From the NCBI RefSeq assembly GCF_047663525.1, contig NC_092597.1:21840001-21904000 (forward strand): DNA of 64,000 nt, given 5' to 3'. This document shows, piece by piece, positions 24,096 through 36,130 of the stretch. A model generated the notes under the pieces. That model had not been told where the DNA came from, searched no databases, and saw only the letters and a list, made by a program, of their open reading frames with translations. A program made the translations under genes and the position numbers. Each line of letters begins with the position of its first letter. Position 1 is the first letter of the stretch. This DNA is from Anas platyrhynchos (lineage: Eukaryota; Chordata; Aves; Anseriformes; Anatidae).

Positions 24096-25004
24096 TTTGC
24101 TTGTTTTTTCCCCAAATAGCTGCTTAAGGAAACAAAGCAGTTCCCCGGCACCCCCTCCCCAAATCTCTCCGTTGCATCTGGAACATATTGCTCTATTACC
24201 AAGGGTCAGATAATATCCTGCGTTAACAGAGCATCCTCCAGGCCCCCCAGATTCTTTCCAGCCAAGTCACTTCACCCACCCCTGACGTGCAGCCTGCTGG
24301 GGGGAAAAGGCAGCCACTCTTCGAGGGTTTTGTCGCTGCTTTGGTTGGGAGCAGAACGGGGACCACAGCAGCACCGAAATCACACCTGAGGGAGGGGTGG
24401 CTCGGCTGATTTTTAGGCAAAAGGAAATGTTCCCTGCGTTTCACTGAGCCTGTGGGGCTCACATCTCCTTTTCCCCACCTTGCTGGGGCCAGGCACCGAA
24501 ATCAGCTGGGGGGGCACAGCTCGCAGCAGAGCCGGGCTGGGAGGTGGTTGCACTGGTGCAAGGAGCCTCCAGCTCAGCACCCCCATCCCCCAAAATGTCA
24601 CACACACCATCGTCCCACATTGCCTCTTGCATAAAGTGCTGTAGACTCCAAGACTCAGCGTTTCTTTTTCTCTTTTGTCCCCAAAACGTCAAAACAGAAG
24701 CATGAATCAATGGCATAAGAAACAGCTCTTTTCTGCCCTTTCACTGAGAAACGCTCTGCGGTAATCCAAGGTATTATATTTGGGATTCATCTGCAGTGAA
24801 ATTTCTTTCTGCCCCAAACCTGTCAGGCTCCAATTCTCATTTTAATGATCTCATTTTATAAATAATGGAAAGAAAAACAATACATTCAATAGAAATGAGA
24901 TTAGAAATGGGAGGGGAGTGAATTACAAATGCAAGAGTCTGTAGTTATTCCAAGGAAGATAAATCTAATTTTTAGTGGTCTCCGGTGAAACAGCATCTTG
25001 CTAA

Positions 25005-25030
25005 GAAACAAACAAACAAACAAACAAAAA
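25005..25030. repeat. (AAAC)n microsatellite
   Basis: About five tandem AAAC units followed by a short A run. Confidence 0.85.
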
Positions 25031-27637
25031 ATGCTTTTGCTGATAAATAAAGGTGCGAGGTGATGGCAAGGAGGCTTTTTTTAACACTAGTTGGTTGTTA
25101 TAGCGTCTTGGGACTAGCAATACCTGGGGTTTATTTCTGGCCTCGCCACGGTCTCTCTGCAATAAATCATTTAACACCCTGTGCCAAAGTTGCAGCAGAA
25201 TCTGGAAAATCAAACTCCAGTGAATAAATGTGCAAATGACATCGCCAAGTAACGCTCAGTGCAGTTATCAATGCCAGGCTTCTACCTCAACAGAGTTATG
25301 AAGCCTGGCGTACACAATGAGCAGGGAGGTGCAAATTAGTGTCATTTCAGCAGCCCACACACAATTCACTGCAGACTGTTGTGGGAAAGAGTGTCACTGG
25401 GAATGATGTTTTGGTTCAGGGCTGGAGCCTGCCTGGCAATGAACCCTGTGTACATGTCCCAACATAGACGTGATGCCAGCGGTGGCTTTAAAATTCCTCC
25501 TTTTATTTTTGTTTACCTTACGTGTATTTGGGCAGATTTTCTCTTTGCATGAGTGACAGAGCCACCCTCCTATAGGACTCAGAGGCGAGTGCACCTGTGC
25601 AATTCTGGGACCAAGCATCCTAGACGATTCTGTGATTCAGTGATCTCTTGGAGGTCAGGGCCTCCTCCCTTCTGGAGGTCTGGCTGCTCACTGCCTCTTT
25701 GCTGTTGAAGCTTGATGAGGATGGAGAACGTGCAGGATGGCTGAGGATTTGAGAATGTGGTGAGGGAAAAGGAGTATGGGGAGCACTGAAAGACTTGCTT
25801 GTATGTTGGCATTAAGATTGACGCCAACACGCTTACCTGATCATCAGGAAGCAGAGAACAATTTCTCAGGAACTTTAAACACCTGCTAGGAGCACATATG
25901 AACATCAAGTTGATGACCAAAAAAACAAGGGCATGGGTATAGACCGGGCTGGATGGATACAGACCTGATCCTTGCCTCTGCAGAAAGGTTTTATCCCAAG
26001 ATATCTGCTGTGAGAGACAAAGTGCAGCCACTGATGATGATCTTGGATCATCAAGTTCATAGAGATGCGAGGGCGTTCATTAGAAACAAAGATTCTGATG
26101 GCTTTGCAAATAAATTACTCAAATGTTCATCTAATGAGGGATGCAAATTAATCCAGAAGTACATTTAATAATGGGGAAACTCCTCCATAATCAAGTGTAG
26201 TGAAGCCAGTGACGTTCCAGTGATGTGAGCCAGGAGGTAATGAAGACAACAGGCCAGCCGAGCGTCCTGCCATGCTCCACGCCACGCTCCGAGGGATGAT
26301 GGCAGGACAATGCTGGTATGGCCTCACCAGGAGCAAGGTGGTGCAAAGGAGTGGAGCGAGTTATGGGTCGAAGGAGAGGATTTAAAATACAACACAGGGC
26401 ATCACCAGGTCGCCTCTCTGAGCAGAGGTTGGGCTGCAGAGGGGTGGGTTTTGTCAGACTCCTGGCAAAAAGCAGCTGCTCAGGGTCGGGTCAATCGTGT
26501 GAGGGGAAACTCAGCAAAAATGCAGTGAATTTGGATATAAAGGATTTCTTTTGCTTCCTCTGTGAACAATGTCTTGCTACAAATAACTGCATACCCCCAG
26601 CCTTGTCCTGTCCTGGCTGATGCTTAAACTGTCAATAATCATCAGGTTGCTGTCAGGGTGCTTCTCAATGGGGCTGACAGATTATATCTCTAAAGTCCCT
26701 TTATTGGACCTTGTTCCCAGAAAAGCTTGCAAATTGCTCTCATCTTACCAGACAAAGGCGTTGCTCACACTCGGAGTCCTTGGATATCCTACACAATAAC
26801 GTATGAATTGGTGAGAATTACCCGAGATAAAATATCCCTTACAACATCAAAGTTCCTGATCTTTTAGCTGTCAGCCGCAGGTATGTGAAAGTCCTGACAG
26901 GCTGGAGATAGAAGGAAGAGATAAAGCAAAAGAGGAGAAAAGAAAACGGAGAAATTCTCTGAATGAAATGTTATATCGTTGCATTTGGCGCAGAGATTTC
27001 AGTGTGAGGGGTCTGCAGGGCTAGCAGAGGTGTGAGCGAGGCCCAGGGCTTTTGCCTTTCCAAATGAGCGAGCAGCAGCTGGTACCGAGCAGCCAAGGAC
27101 AGATGCTGCTCTTAGTTACACCCGTGGATAAAGCGAGCAGGGGAACAGAGAGCAGAATAAGGCTAAATCACACTCAGACATCTTTCCAGTGAGTGCAGTC
27201 AGTTCTAGGCCGTGCGACACTGGGGGGGTGGAACTGTTTTTAGCAAACAGTAGCTGGCACATTGCAATTAGCACCTTGCAGCTGCTGTCAGGTGAGATCC
27301 TGATGGTAATTAGGGAGATTGCCTAATTGAGATGGGGAGGGAAGCACTGAAGAAGAGGAGGGCAGGGAGCAAGGCTCCTTGTTCCTTGTGGGAAGGCTGT
27401 GCTTAGTGCTACCAGGCCCCGGTGCTGCCCTGCACTGGACCAGGGGTGACAAGGATGAGCTGGTCTCGTTCTTCCCAGCTCCTGGTGCTGTGCTGGTGGC
27501 TGGGTTTGCATGGTGAGATGGATGGAGCAGGTTGGCTGATGGGGGGAGATGCTGCCATAACCAACAGCAGGCCGGCCTCGCTTGCGTTGTGCTCGCAGGT
27601 AGGCCCGAAGCCATTGCGCTGAGGCAAAGGGGCTGAG

Positions 27638-27681
27638 CTGAAAAGAGATCTGAAAGCTGCTGAAACGAGATCTGAAAGCTG
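27638..27681. repeat. Tandem duplication of a 22-base unit
   Basis: Two adjacent units, 27638-27659 and 27660-27681, share ctgaaa and gagatctgaaagctg and differ at one position. This looks like a recent local duplication. Confidence 0.9.
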
Positions 27682-30137
27682 CCTTCAAAGCTGCCCTTCC
27701 TCACTCTGAAGATGGGATGAAGCTTCCCTTTGCGTACCTAACCTCCTCCTGGCACCGCGGCTCCGAGCGCGGATCAAATACCTTGCAAAGGGCCGCTCTT
27801 GGCAGAGACACGAAGTGCTTTCCTCGGGTGACATAAATATCGTACATTATTTGCTGCCTTGCCAAAATGCAAACACACACATGCACTCCTAACTAAGCAG
27901 CATTCTTTAAAACTTAGGATCATTGCTTAGGAAAGAAATATAGAGCGTTTTATAAATCCAAATTGATCACGCACGGCGTGTGTTGAAAATATGTACAAAA
28001 ATAGGACCCCAAAACTCCATTAAACCACTTCTGAGACAATACATCACTGCACCTTTATATTGCACAGAGGGGTTTAACAACCCTTCTCCAGGAAAATATT
28101 TTACTAGGTAACAAAAAAAAAAAAAGTTATTGAAAACACATATATTTGATACTTTTGGCAATTCATTTTACTACTTGCATTTCCAATTCATTGGTATAGT
28201 TCATGAAAAAAAATATTTTCGCAGTTGGGTCATGTTATTATTTCTCTAATTTTTTTTTTCTACTTGAAAGTCACGATAGGATTTCTTTCTGTGAAACAAC
28301 AAAGAAAGAGAAATGCTGCTTGCCTGCTTTGGGGATCCTGTAGATGTTTTAGGGAACTGGGGTCTGCTGGAAGTGCAGATGTGTAGGACTATGCCTACAG
28401 GAGATTATGGCCTGTTTGTGTATTTCTGTGTAGCCAATGTTATTTCTGAACCAACCTAAAAAGTGCCAGGGGGAGCACTGGTGTGCTGACCTTTCTAAGG
28501 AACAAGAAGTCAGCATCCTTTATCAGCCAATAGTAAGATCTTTTCTAAAATTATTTAATTTTACACTGGATCAAACCCTTTCTCCCAAATGTTACTACAA
28601 GTGTCCCTCATGAACCACATTGCTTTCAGTTGCTTGCTACTTGTTCTGTATTGCAGGAGCCTGTACGTGACCTGTTGCTCAGCTTCTGAATGTGTGCTCG
28701 GAGGGTTTGTCACTGCTCAGCTGATGCACAGCAGCTTGCAAGCAGAGGGAGCTGCACTGTGAGTCTGTCCTTGGCATCCGAGCTGCCCCTCGCACTCATC
28801 TTGGGTGAATGACTTTGTTCTGCTGAGGTATTCCTCTTCTGCCTGCAGTGAGCACACCTCTCCTGAGTTTGGTCTGCCCACAGGTGGTCCCAGAAGAGGG
28901 CAAAGAAAGGGAGAGGAATGGGTGAGCTCTTCCTAACCCAGGCTAATAGCACATCTGCACCACAAGCCTGACTCGGGCTCAGGCTCAGGTCTGCTATACC
29001 CTTGTCCTGCCTAGACAATGGCTTTTCAGCTGGAGGTGCTTGTGCCTCAAGCCCATTCTAGCTGTTCACCATGGAAATGTGGACATGTGCTAACCTCTGC
29101 TTTCCCTCATGCAGATTTTGAAGCCAGCTTAAACCAGGCAATTGCTTGTGGCCCTTCAGTGCTTGCCTGCAATCTCCTTCCCCTCCTGTTTCTTTCTGTT
29201 ACATATGCCCAAGAAGATTTTGGTGGAGGGCTCAGTTTACCAAAGTGCAAAGGGGTGATCAAGCCATGCCCCTGGGAATGCTAGTGTCCTAGAGACCCAG
29301 TGATCTCCTGGTTCCCTGTTGTAATCTCTGGTTCCTCAACCCCAGCAGAGGTCGTCTAAGAAAGCTCTAGGATGGGGACAACACTGAGCATCCACACGAG
29401 GCTATCTGCTTGTTCAACCAGTCATCCAGGCCACCTGAGCACTTATCCCCAGGGATCTTACTTCCAGCAACAGTACAGGTAAGCCCAATGTTTGCCTTGA
29501 GAGAGGTACTGTAAGTACCCACAAGCACGATGTGACCCTCTTTGTGTAGAAAACAGAGATTTTCCATTTTAATTGCTTCCTGTGCGACACATTTCGTTAG
29601 GGCCCAGCTTCTCGCCAGTTGAGCTCCTCACAGCACTTGTCTCCTGCTGTGCATTTAATTACTACCGTGAAAGTCCGTCAGCAAAAGGCCAATCAATTTG
29701 AAAGATTAACGAATCTCACGCTTTACCTGTCTCCTCCCCCCCAAAATTAGAAAGCCCACTCTGTAGTTTCCAGCGCGCATCTATCATTACATACTCCTGG
29801 GTCTCAGGTAAATTAGCAACCTGATTCTTTCCCCTGCTGTCACTTAGAAGAAAAGGGCTTCTTATTTGCCATCCAAGGAAAAGTACAGTAAGCCTAGAAC
29901 TAGATAAAAGGGGAGTAATCAAATATATTTAACTGTACTCAGCCAAATCCCATTATTTGTATAGATGTTAGCTGGAGCATTTGAAGAGTTAGGATAGCCT
30001 TGTCTTTATTGGGAAATAATGCTGCTTTATTGAAAAGTGCAATTTCTGAGCTAGTGTTCTTCCTTTTACTTAAAATGAGAAGTTCACCTTTATAAATACA
30101 TATTTACATATATATGTAGGAATTGCTGTTAGATGTT

Positions 30138-30154
30138 AAAAAAAAAAAAAAAAA
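30138..30154. repeat. A homopolymer
   Basis: A run of 17 A, flanked upstream by 'tatatatg' sequence. It does not belong to a recognisable retroposon. Confidence 0.75.
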
Positions 30155-33100
30155 GTTACATGTCCTTGCTCTTCCATGAAGCATGTGCACCTGGGGTGCA
30201 TACAGCATCTCTGCATTTTTCTTTTGAATGGAAAATGCCTGCTTGAAGTGAAGAGGTTCCCTGGGTTGCCCTTCTCTCTTGTACTTGAAGGAAGTAAGGA
30301 AAACCATTTGAAATATCACCTCCCATATACCAGCAGCACCATCCTGCTGCTGTGGCAGAGAGGAGCATGGGGTATGGTTAAGATGTAGCAGGGAACCGAG
30401 CAGACAAAAGGAACGTGCTGGGGGTATCTCATGGAGGCAATAACCCTGGCGAGGTGAGTTTGCTGTATTTCCCAAGTCCTCCTTCAGTTTTCTCTGTGGA
30501 TCAGTGCTACAATCTGGGTTTTGCTGTGAAACCGTTTGGTTAAGATGCTCCAACACAAGCACTAGGTCCATAGCCTGAGGGAAAGCCTCCCTTGGGCTGT
30601 GCTCGTGCCAGCATGCAGCTCGGCTCGGTTCGTTGCTCAGGCTCTGCGGGGAGCCCTGCACCCTTAGGGTGATGGACAAGTTCACCCTGCTTTAGATGGG
30701 CATGATGAGATGAAGCGCATCCTGGTCCCTGGTTCCCAGTTCCACTGTGAAACATCCCAGCTCAATGCTGTTTCACTACTCTGTGAGGAAGAAGGAGGGA
30801 GATGAGAGTCCCCACGCTGTTTTTTTACATGCCTGAGTCAAATTACCCTCCCTTCTGCGGGGCTTCTTCTGAAATAACAGATCTTACTGTAACCAAATAT
30901 TGCCATCCAGGAAAGCCATTTTGCAACCAGCAAGGAGGCTTCTTCCTCCTCAGCAGCCGTTGAAAAGGCCCTTTGTTCTCAGGCCGAACACCTGGAGAGT
31001 GTTATCTGCAGCGGCCTCTTGGGGCTGGAACACTGGGAAGCTGTGGCAGGACCTGGTGGCATTGGCATTGGTGTTGGTGGCAGCATCTGGGAGCTGCTTG
31101 CACCCAAAATCCATCTCAGATGGGTCATTGCATGGGCAATTTTTGGTTGTGTCTTCCGTGGGGACTGGGGAAACTGAACTGGTCTGGGTTTTCTTTATTT
31201 TGCTGTGCTAAAATGAACAGCTTAAGGCCAAACGGTCTTTGGCCAAGCCTGAGGAGGTGGCACCTCTGCAGAGAATGGAAAAAAACCCTTGGGTGTTACA
31301 GTACCTTCCTGGAGGAACTGGTGATGTGAGTGGTAGTGGGATGACCCCGAGCCCTGGGGTTCTGGGCACACATTTTGGAACTGCAGCATGAAGGGTTCAG
31401 GGTGAAACTGCTCGCTGGCAGCATCCTGACCCACCAGCAACTGCCCCAGCACAGAGGGTCCCTCTCCATGGGAACCACCTGAATGCAGACCAGCACCGTG
31501 TAAACCATCATTGCCAGGCAAACCAGCTGCAAAAGCCAAAAGATTTTCATTCTTTCCCTGTGTTTTATACCATAAAAAGACAAATCTGGCTGGAGGAGGA
31601 AACCTGGTGGCTCTGAAAGCAGGGCTGAGTACATCTGCTGTGGGGTGACCTGGAGGGTTGCCCTCACCAGCTGAATCTGTGCTGGCTGTGTGATGAGGTT
31701 ACCGGTGACCTCAGTGGAAACTGGACTTGCACAGTGTGAGTTATTTAGCAGGTCCAAGCCTCCAGGCCTTTCTCTGTGTATTGATTTTTCCACTAAAGTC
31801 ACAGGCTGGAGAGCCCGTGTCAAAAAGCAGCCCAAGATCACTCCTTGTTTCCTGATCACCCAGACAAAACACTGGCTCCTTCAAGGGACTCGCGTCGGGG
31901 GATTTCGGCAGTGCCTCATCACAGGATGTGCAGCACTGTGAAATAGCAGTTCTGGAATATTTCTGACAAGTCCTGAGAGCAAACTGCATGATTTACAAAG
32001 GGACAGACCACAGCTAGAGCTTCACAGTCTGCACCAGCACCTCAGGGGTGAAGTCACTGCTTCTGCCCTGTGCAGCAGCATCCTTGCCATTTTTTGGGGG
32101 ACTGGCTGGAGCTTAGCAGGGAAAGAGCAAACATTGCCAGAGATCCACGTGAGGCCTTGGGGGTACCAGCTCCAAACCCCCGTGAGGCTCTGATAAAGGG
32201 GCAACAAAATGCCCCGCAAAATTTTACCGGCCACAGACCGTGATTTCTCTGCTCACATTCAGGCAGCTCGTAGCATACGGGTCACTTTAAAGGTTTCTTG
32301 GTCCTTGTCCAGGCACCGCGACCGGTTCTCCCATGACTTTATGTTTATGTCTCTTTCTAACATTCCTCCCTTTCTTCCCCACGAAGGGAAAATTTCCAGG
32401 TTTGTTCCTTTCAACTTTGTTCGTGGTAGCAGTCTTGACAGAAGGACTTAGTGTCCGTTTAGTGTCTTTGCAAGGAAAAGGGAGAAACTTCTCAGTTACA
32501 TAAAAGTTTGTATCAAAATTCAAGAATCCAGATTAATTATAGGAGACTTGCCTTGTATCATTCAATTTGTTTGAATAGCTTTAAAGATTAAGCAGATCCA
32601 AGGCCTAACAGAACCAGAGCCAGTAAGACAATAGCTGAGATTTTCCTTTGAAACAAAATATACAGGTGGTTTCTGTGACTTTCTGTGTCTATCTGCCCGG
32701 CTTTTTTATTTTTATGTCGTATCCAATATCAGAGAACCTGGCAGTAGAAATCATATAGCAATTTGTGAGAGCTTGTTGCTGTTCTAGATATCATATAGTC
32801 TGTTCCACACCAGCAAAGACAAAACCAATGCCTTTACTCCTCGAGTTTTCATTCAAAGGATAATGATCTCTGGTAACAAAATATTTGGCAGTGGCATTAT
32901 TTAAAATGCACAGAGGAAATGTTTGTCCCTAATTCAAGGGACTGTGGTCACACAGTCTCTATTCACTCGGTATTTACCAACGAATGCCAAAGGCCAATCT
33001 GCAAAAGCCCAGGAACAGAGTTAAGTTTATCGCACTCCGGCCTCAACCCATCCCATTGTAAGGGAGAAAAAAGTAATTACTGGATTTCTTTGTGGTCAGA

Positions 33101-33179
33101 GAACTTATAAATTCTCTGTTTTACCCAGCAGGCTGTAATGGCTCCTTCGGTAAATATCTAATTAAGTGGTCGAGGTGCC

Positions 33180-33342
33180 TTTTTTTTTTTTTTTCCCCCC
33201 TTTCTCCGCATACTTTTGTGTTTTAAAATCCCTTTGCATTAAACGACTTCTCGAGTTCTCCACATTTCTCACACGCACGGCAGAGGGAAGTAAGAAGAGG
33301 GAAAAAAAAAATGAAGGAAAAAAAAAAAAAAAAAAAGAAAAA
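33180..33342. repeat. Poly(T) run and A-rich purine tract flanking unique DNA
   Basis: A T14C6 run lies at 33,180-33,200 and an A-rich purine tract at 33,290-33,342, with about 90 bases of ordinary sequence between. They form the left border of the strong CpG island. Confidence 0.7.
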
Positions 33343-34390
33343 CCGGCCGAGGGGAGATTTCGGTCGTGGGAACAGGAGCCCGAGGCGGGGATTTGCGCGG
33401 GCCGGGGGCAGCCGCTGCGCGCAACCTGCGCGGAAAGCGCCGGGACAGGGGAGAAGGATGCGCCCCGGGAGGGGACCGCCTTGGGGTTTTGTTTTACTTA
33501 ATTGATTAATTTATTAATTTCTCTCTCTCTCTCTCTTTTTTTCTTTTTTTTTTTTTTTTTTTTTGTGGGTGGTTCTTTTTTTTCCTTTTTTCTTTTTCTT
33601 TTTTTTTTTCCTTTTTCATTCTTTTTTCTTTTTTTTTGTGCTTTTTTTTTTTTTTTTTTTTTTTTTTGTCGTTTTTGTTTTGGGTTAGTTTTATTGTTAT
33701 TATTCTTATCTTTTATTTTTTTTCTTGCCCCGAAGCTGGTAAAGCCCCACCGGGGCCACTTTTCGCCTTCGCTTTCTTTAACCGTGCCAACCCCGCGAGG
33801 TTTTACCGACCCCAGGAGGGGGGCTCCGGGCTCTCCCCGCGGGTAGCTGAGCCCTTCCAGCCGGGACCAGGACCGGGGCAGGACCGGGACCCCCTCGGGA
33901 CCCCCCCGCCGCCGTTTGTGGGTTTTTAACGGAGCCGCGCCGGGGCCGGGCTGCAAGCGGCGGAGCCGGGCGAGCCCCCAGCAGCGCGGGGCTCTCCCCC
34001 TGCCCCTTCTCCCTCGTTAGGGAAGTGTTGGAAAATTGCTGAAGTGCGAAATGAGCCTGCGAAATCCCGTTGTCCTCATTAAACTCCGACGAGGAGGGTG
34101 ACAAGAAGCAGCGGAGGGGAAAACAATGCGGCCAGTGTGTTTGGGGGAGAGCCCCGAGCCGGGCCAGCTTTTGTCCCCGGCCAACAAAAGCTCTTGTTTG
34201 CATGTGTTAAAACCCGGCTGCGAGCGGCGGCCCCAGGTGCAAACGGCAGCCCCCGGGCGGCCGCGCAGCATCCGCGCCCGCTGAGCACCGAGCAGCAGCG
34301 CCCCGCAACGCCAGGAGCTGCCTGCGCTGCCCCTAAGGAGAGCCCTGCTTCAACAGGAGTGCAAAGCCAGCCTGCAAACCCCGGGGGGGT
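33343..34390. promoter_or_regulatory. CpG island about 6.6 kb upstream of ALDH1A3
   Basis: Two CpG-dense, very G+C-rich segments (about 33,343-33,480 and 33,725-34,390) contain many gcgc, ccgg and ccgcg strings, far above the surrounding flank. A T-rich tract of about 205 bases separates them. In birds such islands usually mark unmethylated promoters or strong developmental enhancers. I see no coding exon, TATA element or strong splice donor, so an RNA promoter or an alternative first exon of the downstream gene is only inferred. Confidence 0.6.
33520..33724. repeat. Long T-rich polypyrimidine tract
   Basis: It begins with about eight CT units and continues as runs of T with scattered C and very few purines (a gtgggtgg interruption near 33,565 and isolated G or A further on) up to 'tttcttgccccg'. 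Long strand-asymmetric pyrimidine tracts can form triplex structures and are prone to length change and assembly error. Confidence 0.9.
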
Positions 34391-34412
34391 TCTCTCCTTT
34401 TTTTTTTTTTTT
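34391..34412. repeat. T-rich run at CpG island border
   Basis: A T run follows 'gttctctcc' at the right edge of the upstream CpG island and continues into more T-rich sequence to about 34,460. Confidence 0.7.
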
Positions 34413-35053
34413 GTCCCCACCTTCCTTTTCTCTCCATTTTTATTTATTTTTTTATGTGTTCCTTGATTCTTCTGGCCCGCGCGTTGCTGTTAGTGGAAAG
34501 GGGGATGTAGGGTACCGGGATGGGACATGTTGTGGTTTTTTGTGCTCCTTTTTACCCCCTCGGTGGGGGGACAAGGATGGGACCCCCAAGCCCAGGTGGT
34601 GGATGAGGACCTGGTGTGAAAGAGCCCAGCAGACAAATGCCCTGCCGCCAGTTGGTTTGCCCTCACTCGCCAAGGATGCTGTGGAAACCTGAAATTGTTA
34701 AAGAAAGGGACCCCGAGGTGAGGAAGGGAGCAGTTTCCCAACACAAACAGCAGGATTCAGTCCAAAAAGTGGAAAAGAGAGGCGCTGAGTGAAGAGTAAC
34801 CACAAGCAAGCCTCGCACAGGTCAAAGCCCATCAACCCACCGTAGCGTTGGCATTTCATAGGACTGGCACCACACGTTGTCCAAGAAAAAGTAATTCCAG
34901 GTCCTGTTGCAACAAGCCTGCACACATCGCTTTATCCCCAGCGGGTCTGCCTGGGATCTGCCCCACGGCTATTTTAAAATGTGCTGTTAATAACAATTCA
35001 TTACAGCTGATAGGACTGGGAGACGTGCCTTTTATTTTGCAATTAGACATAAA

Positions 35054-35160
35054 GGCTCTGATCTGGCAAACGCTCTGCACTGTAAGCATGCGAGGAGCTC
35101 TGCTGGAGTCATCTGGGACTGCTCATGTGCTTAACATTAAGCCCGTGCAGGATCAAGGCC
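35054..35160. repeat. Decayed palindromic ancient repeat (MITE-like)
   Basis: The left end 'ggctctgatctggcaa' and the reverse complement of the right end 'tgcaggatcaaggcc' align with roughly two-thirds identity. Inside, 'taagcatgcgaggag' mirrors 'actgctcatgtgcttaac'. The whole forms an imperfect palindrome of about 107 bases. It matches my memory of a palindromic family common in turtles, crocodilians and birds with 'gatcctgcaa...cttaagcatgtg' arms. No transposase is present; divergence suggests an old copy. Confidence 0.5.
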
Positions 35161-36121
35161 TGAGATGGTATCTTCTTTAAGGGTACGTGTTTACCTGCTC
35201 TGGGCTGTATTTTCTAGATCCGTGACTGTGCCCTGCAAAACTATTTCTCTGGGAAGCCCTGAAGTGGCCGAGCCAGCTGGGCACAGCTCTCGAGTAGCGT
35301 TACGAAGCCGAATGATTCTTCCTGTAAACAGAAATGGTGCGCGGGAGCTGGGTCGGTGGGGACGGCGCTGCAGCACGGGGCATGTTGCATCGCAGGCTGT
35401 TCAGCTGCGCGAGCCTGTGTGTACTGAGGCGTTAACGCAGGGCTGTTGGGCATCGGGCCCAGAACAGATGTGATGATGAGTGAGAGCGAAGAGGCAGGGA
35501 GGAAGGCCGAGGAGAAGAAAACACGGTTCAGGCCCCTCAATTCCTGACCAGGCAAGCACGGCTTACAAAGCCTGGGCACTCCCCCCAAATGCCTCTTATC
35601 AAGAGAAAGTAGGAAGCAACACGATCCGGGGAGAAAACAAACATATTTGTTTTTTTCCTTTGCCAATCCTGCTAACAATAGCTGTTTGTAGGCAAATAAT
35701 GCTCAGGTCTGCATCGCTAGATCAATGCAGGGAGTGGTTCCCATCAGCTCGGCGGTGCCAGACACACTGAATGCTTTGTAAGGAACCGGGTCCTTGAACT
35801 TCTTCGCAGCGCAGACGCTATCTTAGTGGGTTATCGTGCACTTGCTCCTGTTCCTGCTCTCACTCTCCTCATTTTCCAGTGTTAGGCCTGGCAGGGAGAA
35901 GTGAAGGCAAGAGGAAATAGAAGTTGTTTTAAGAGAAGGCTTCAAAATGTTCAGCTGTTTGTTATTTCCTTGCCACTAACCTTTCCAATTTATTTTTGGA
36001 GACAGGAAAACGAAAGAGAAGGCCAATCCATGTGCACGGTCACAGTTTAATACCTCTGATACGCATGAAGAAAATTAATTTGATTGAGGATTTTGCTTCA
36101 TGAAGTAATTACAGTGCAAAG

Positions 36122-36130
36122 TATAAAAGG
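36122..36130 (+). promoter_or_regulatory. TATA-like box in gene-free DNA
   Basis: TATAAAAGG matches the TATA consensus well and sits just after two homeodomain-type TAAT cores (aaattaatttg, agtaattacag). No exon or splice donor is recognisable downstream, so it may well be chance. Confidence 0.2.

Larger units (their letters stand above)
20841..33178. other. Intergenic DNA, mid upstream flank
   Basis: No gene is recognised in 12 kb. Items present are a decayed palindromic repeat at 23,990, an (AAAC)n run at 25,005, a 22-base tandem duplication at 27,638 and an A run at 30,138. A short 'gattctgtgattcagtgat' near 25,627 recalls the CR1 octamer without a CR1 body. Open frames of 130-190 codons (for example 30,104-30,685 and 31,296-31,859, minus strand) carry no known motif and overlap others, so they are not called. 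Confidence 0.6.

Noticed and set aside
25620..25645. CR1-like terminal octamers (gattctgtgattcagtgat)
   Set aside because: No CR1 body continues from it on either side; too short to call an element.
30104..30685. 193-codon minus-strand frame
   Set aside because: It ends in an A/T homopolymer and lacks any family motif.
31296..31859. 187-codon minus-strand frame
   Set aside because: No recognisable domain; no splice or regulatory context.
33498..33956. Lys-rich open frame on the minus strand across the T-rich tract
   Set aside because: It is the translation of a homopolymer-like tract; simple sequence explains the open frame.
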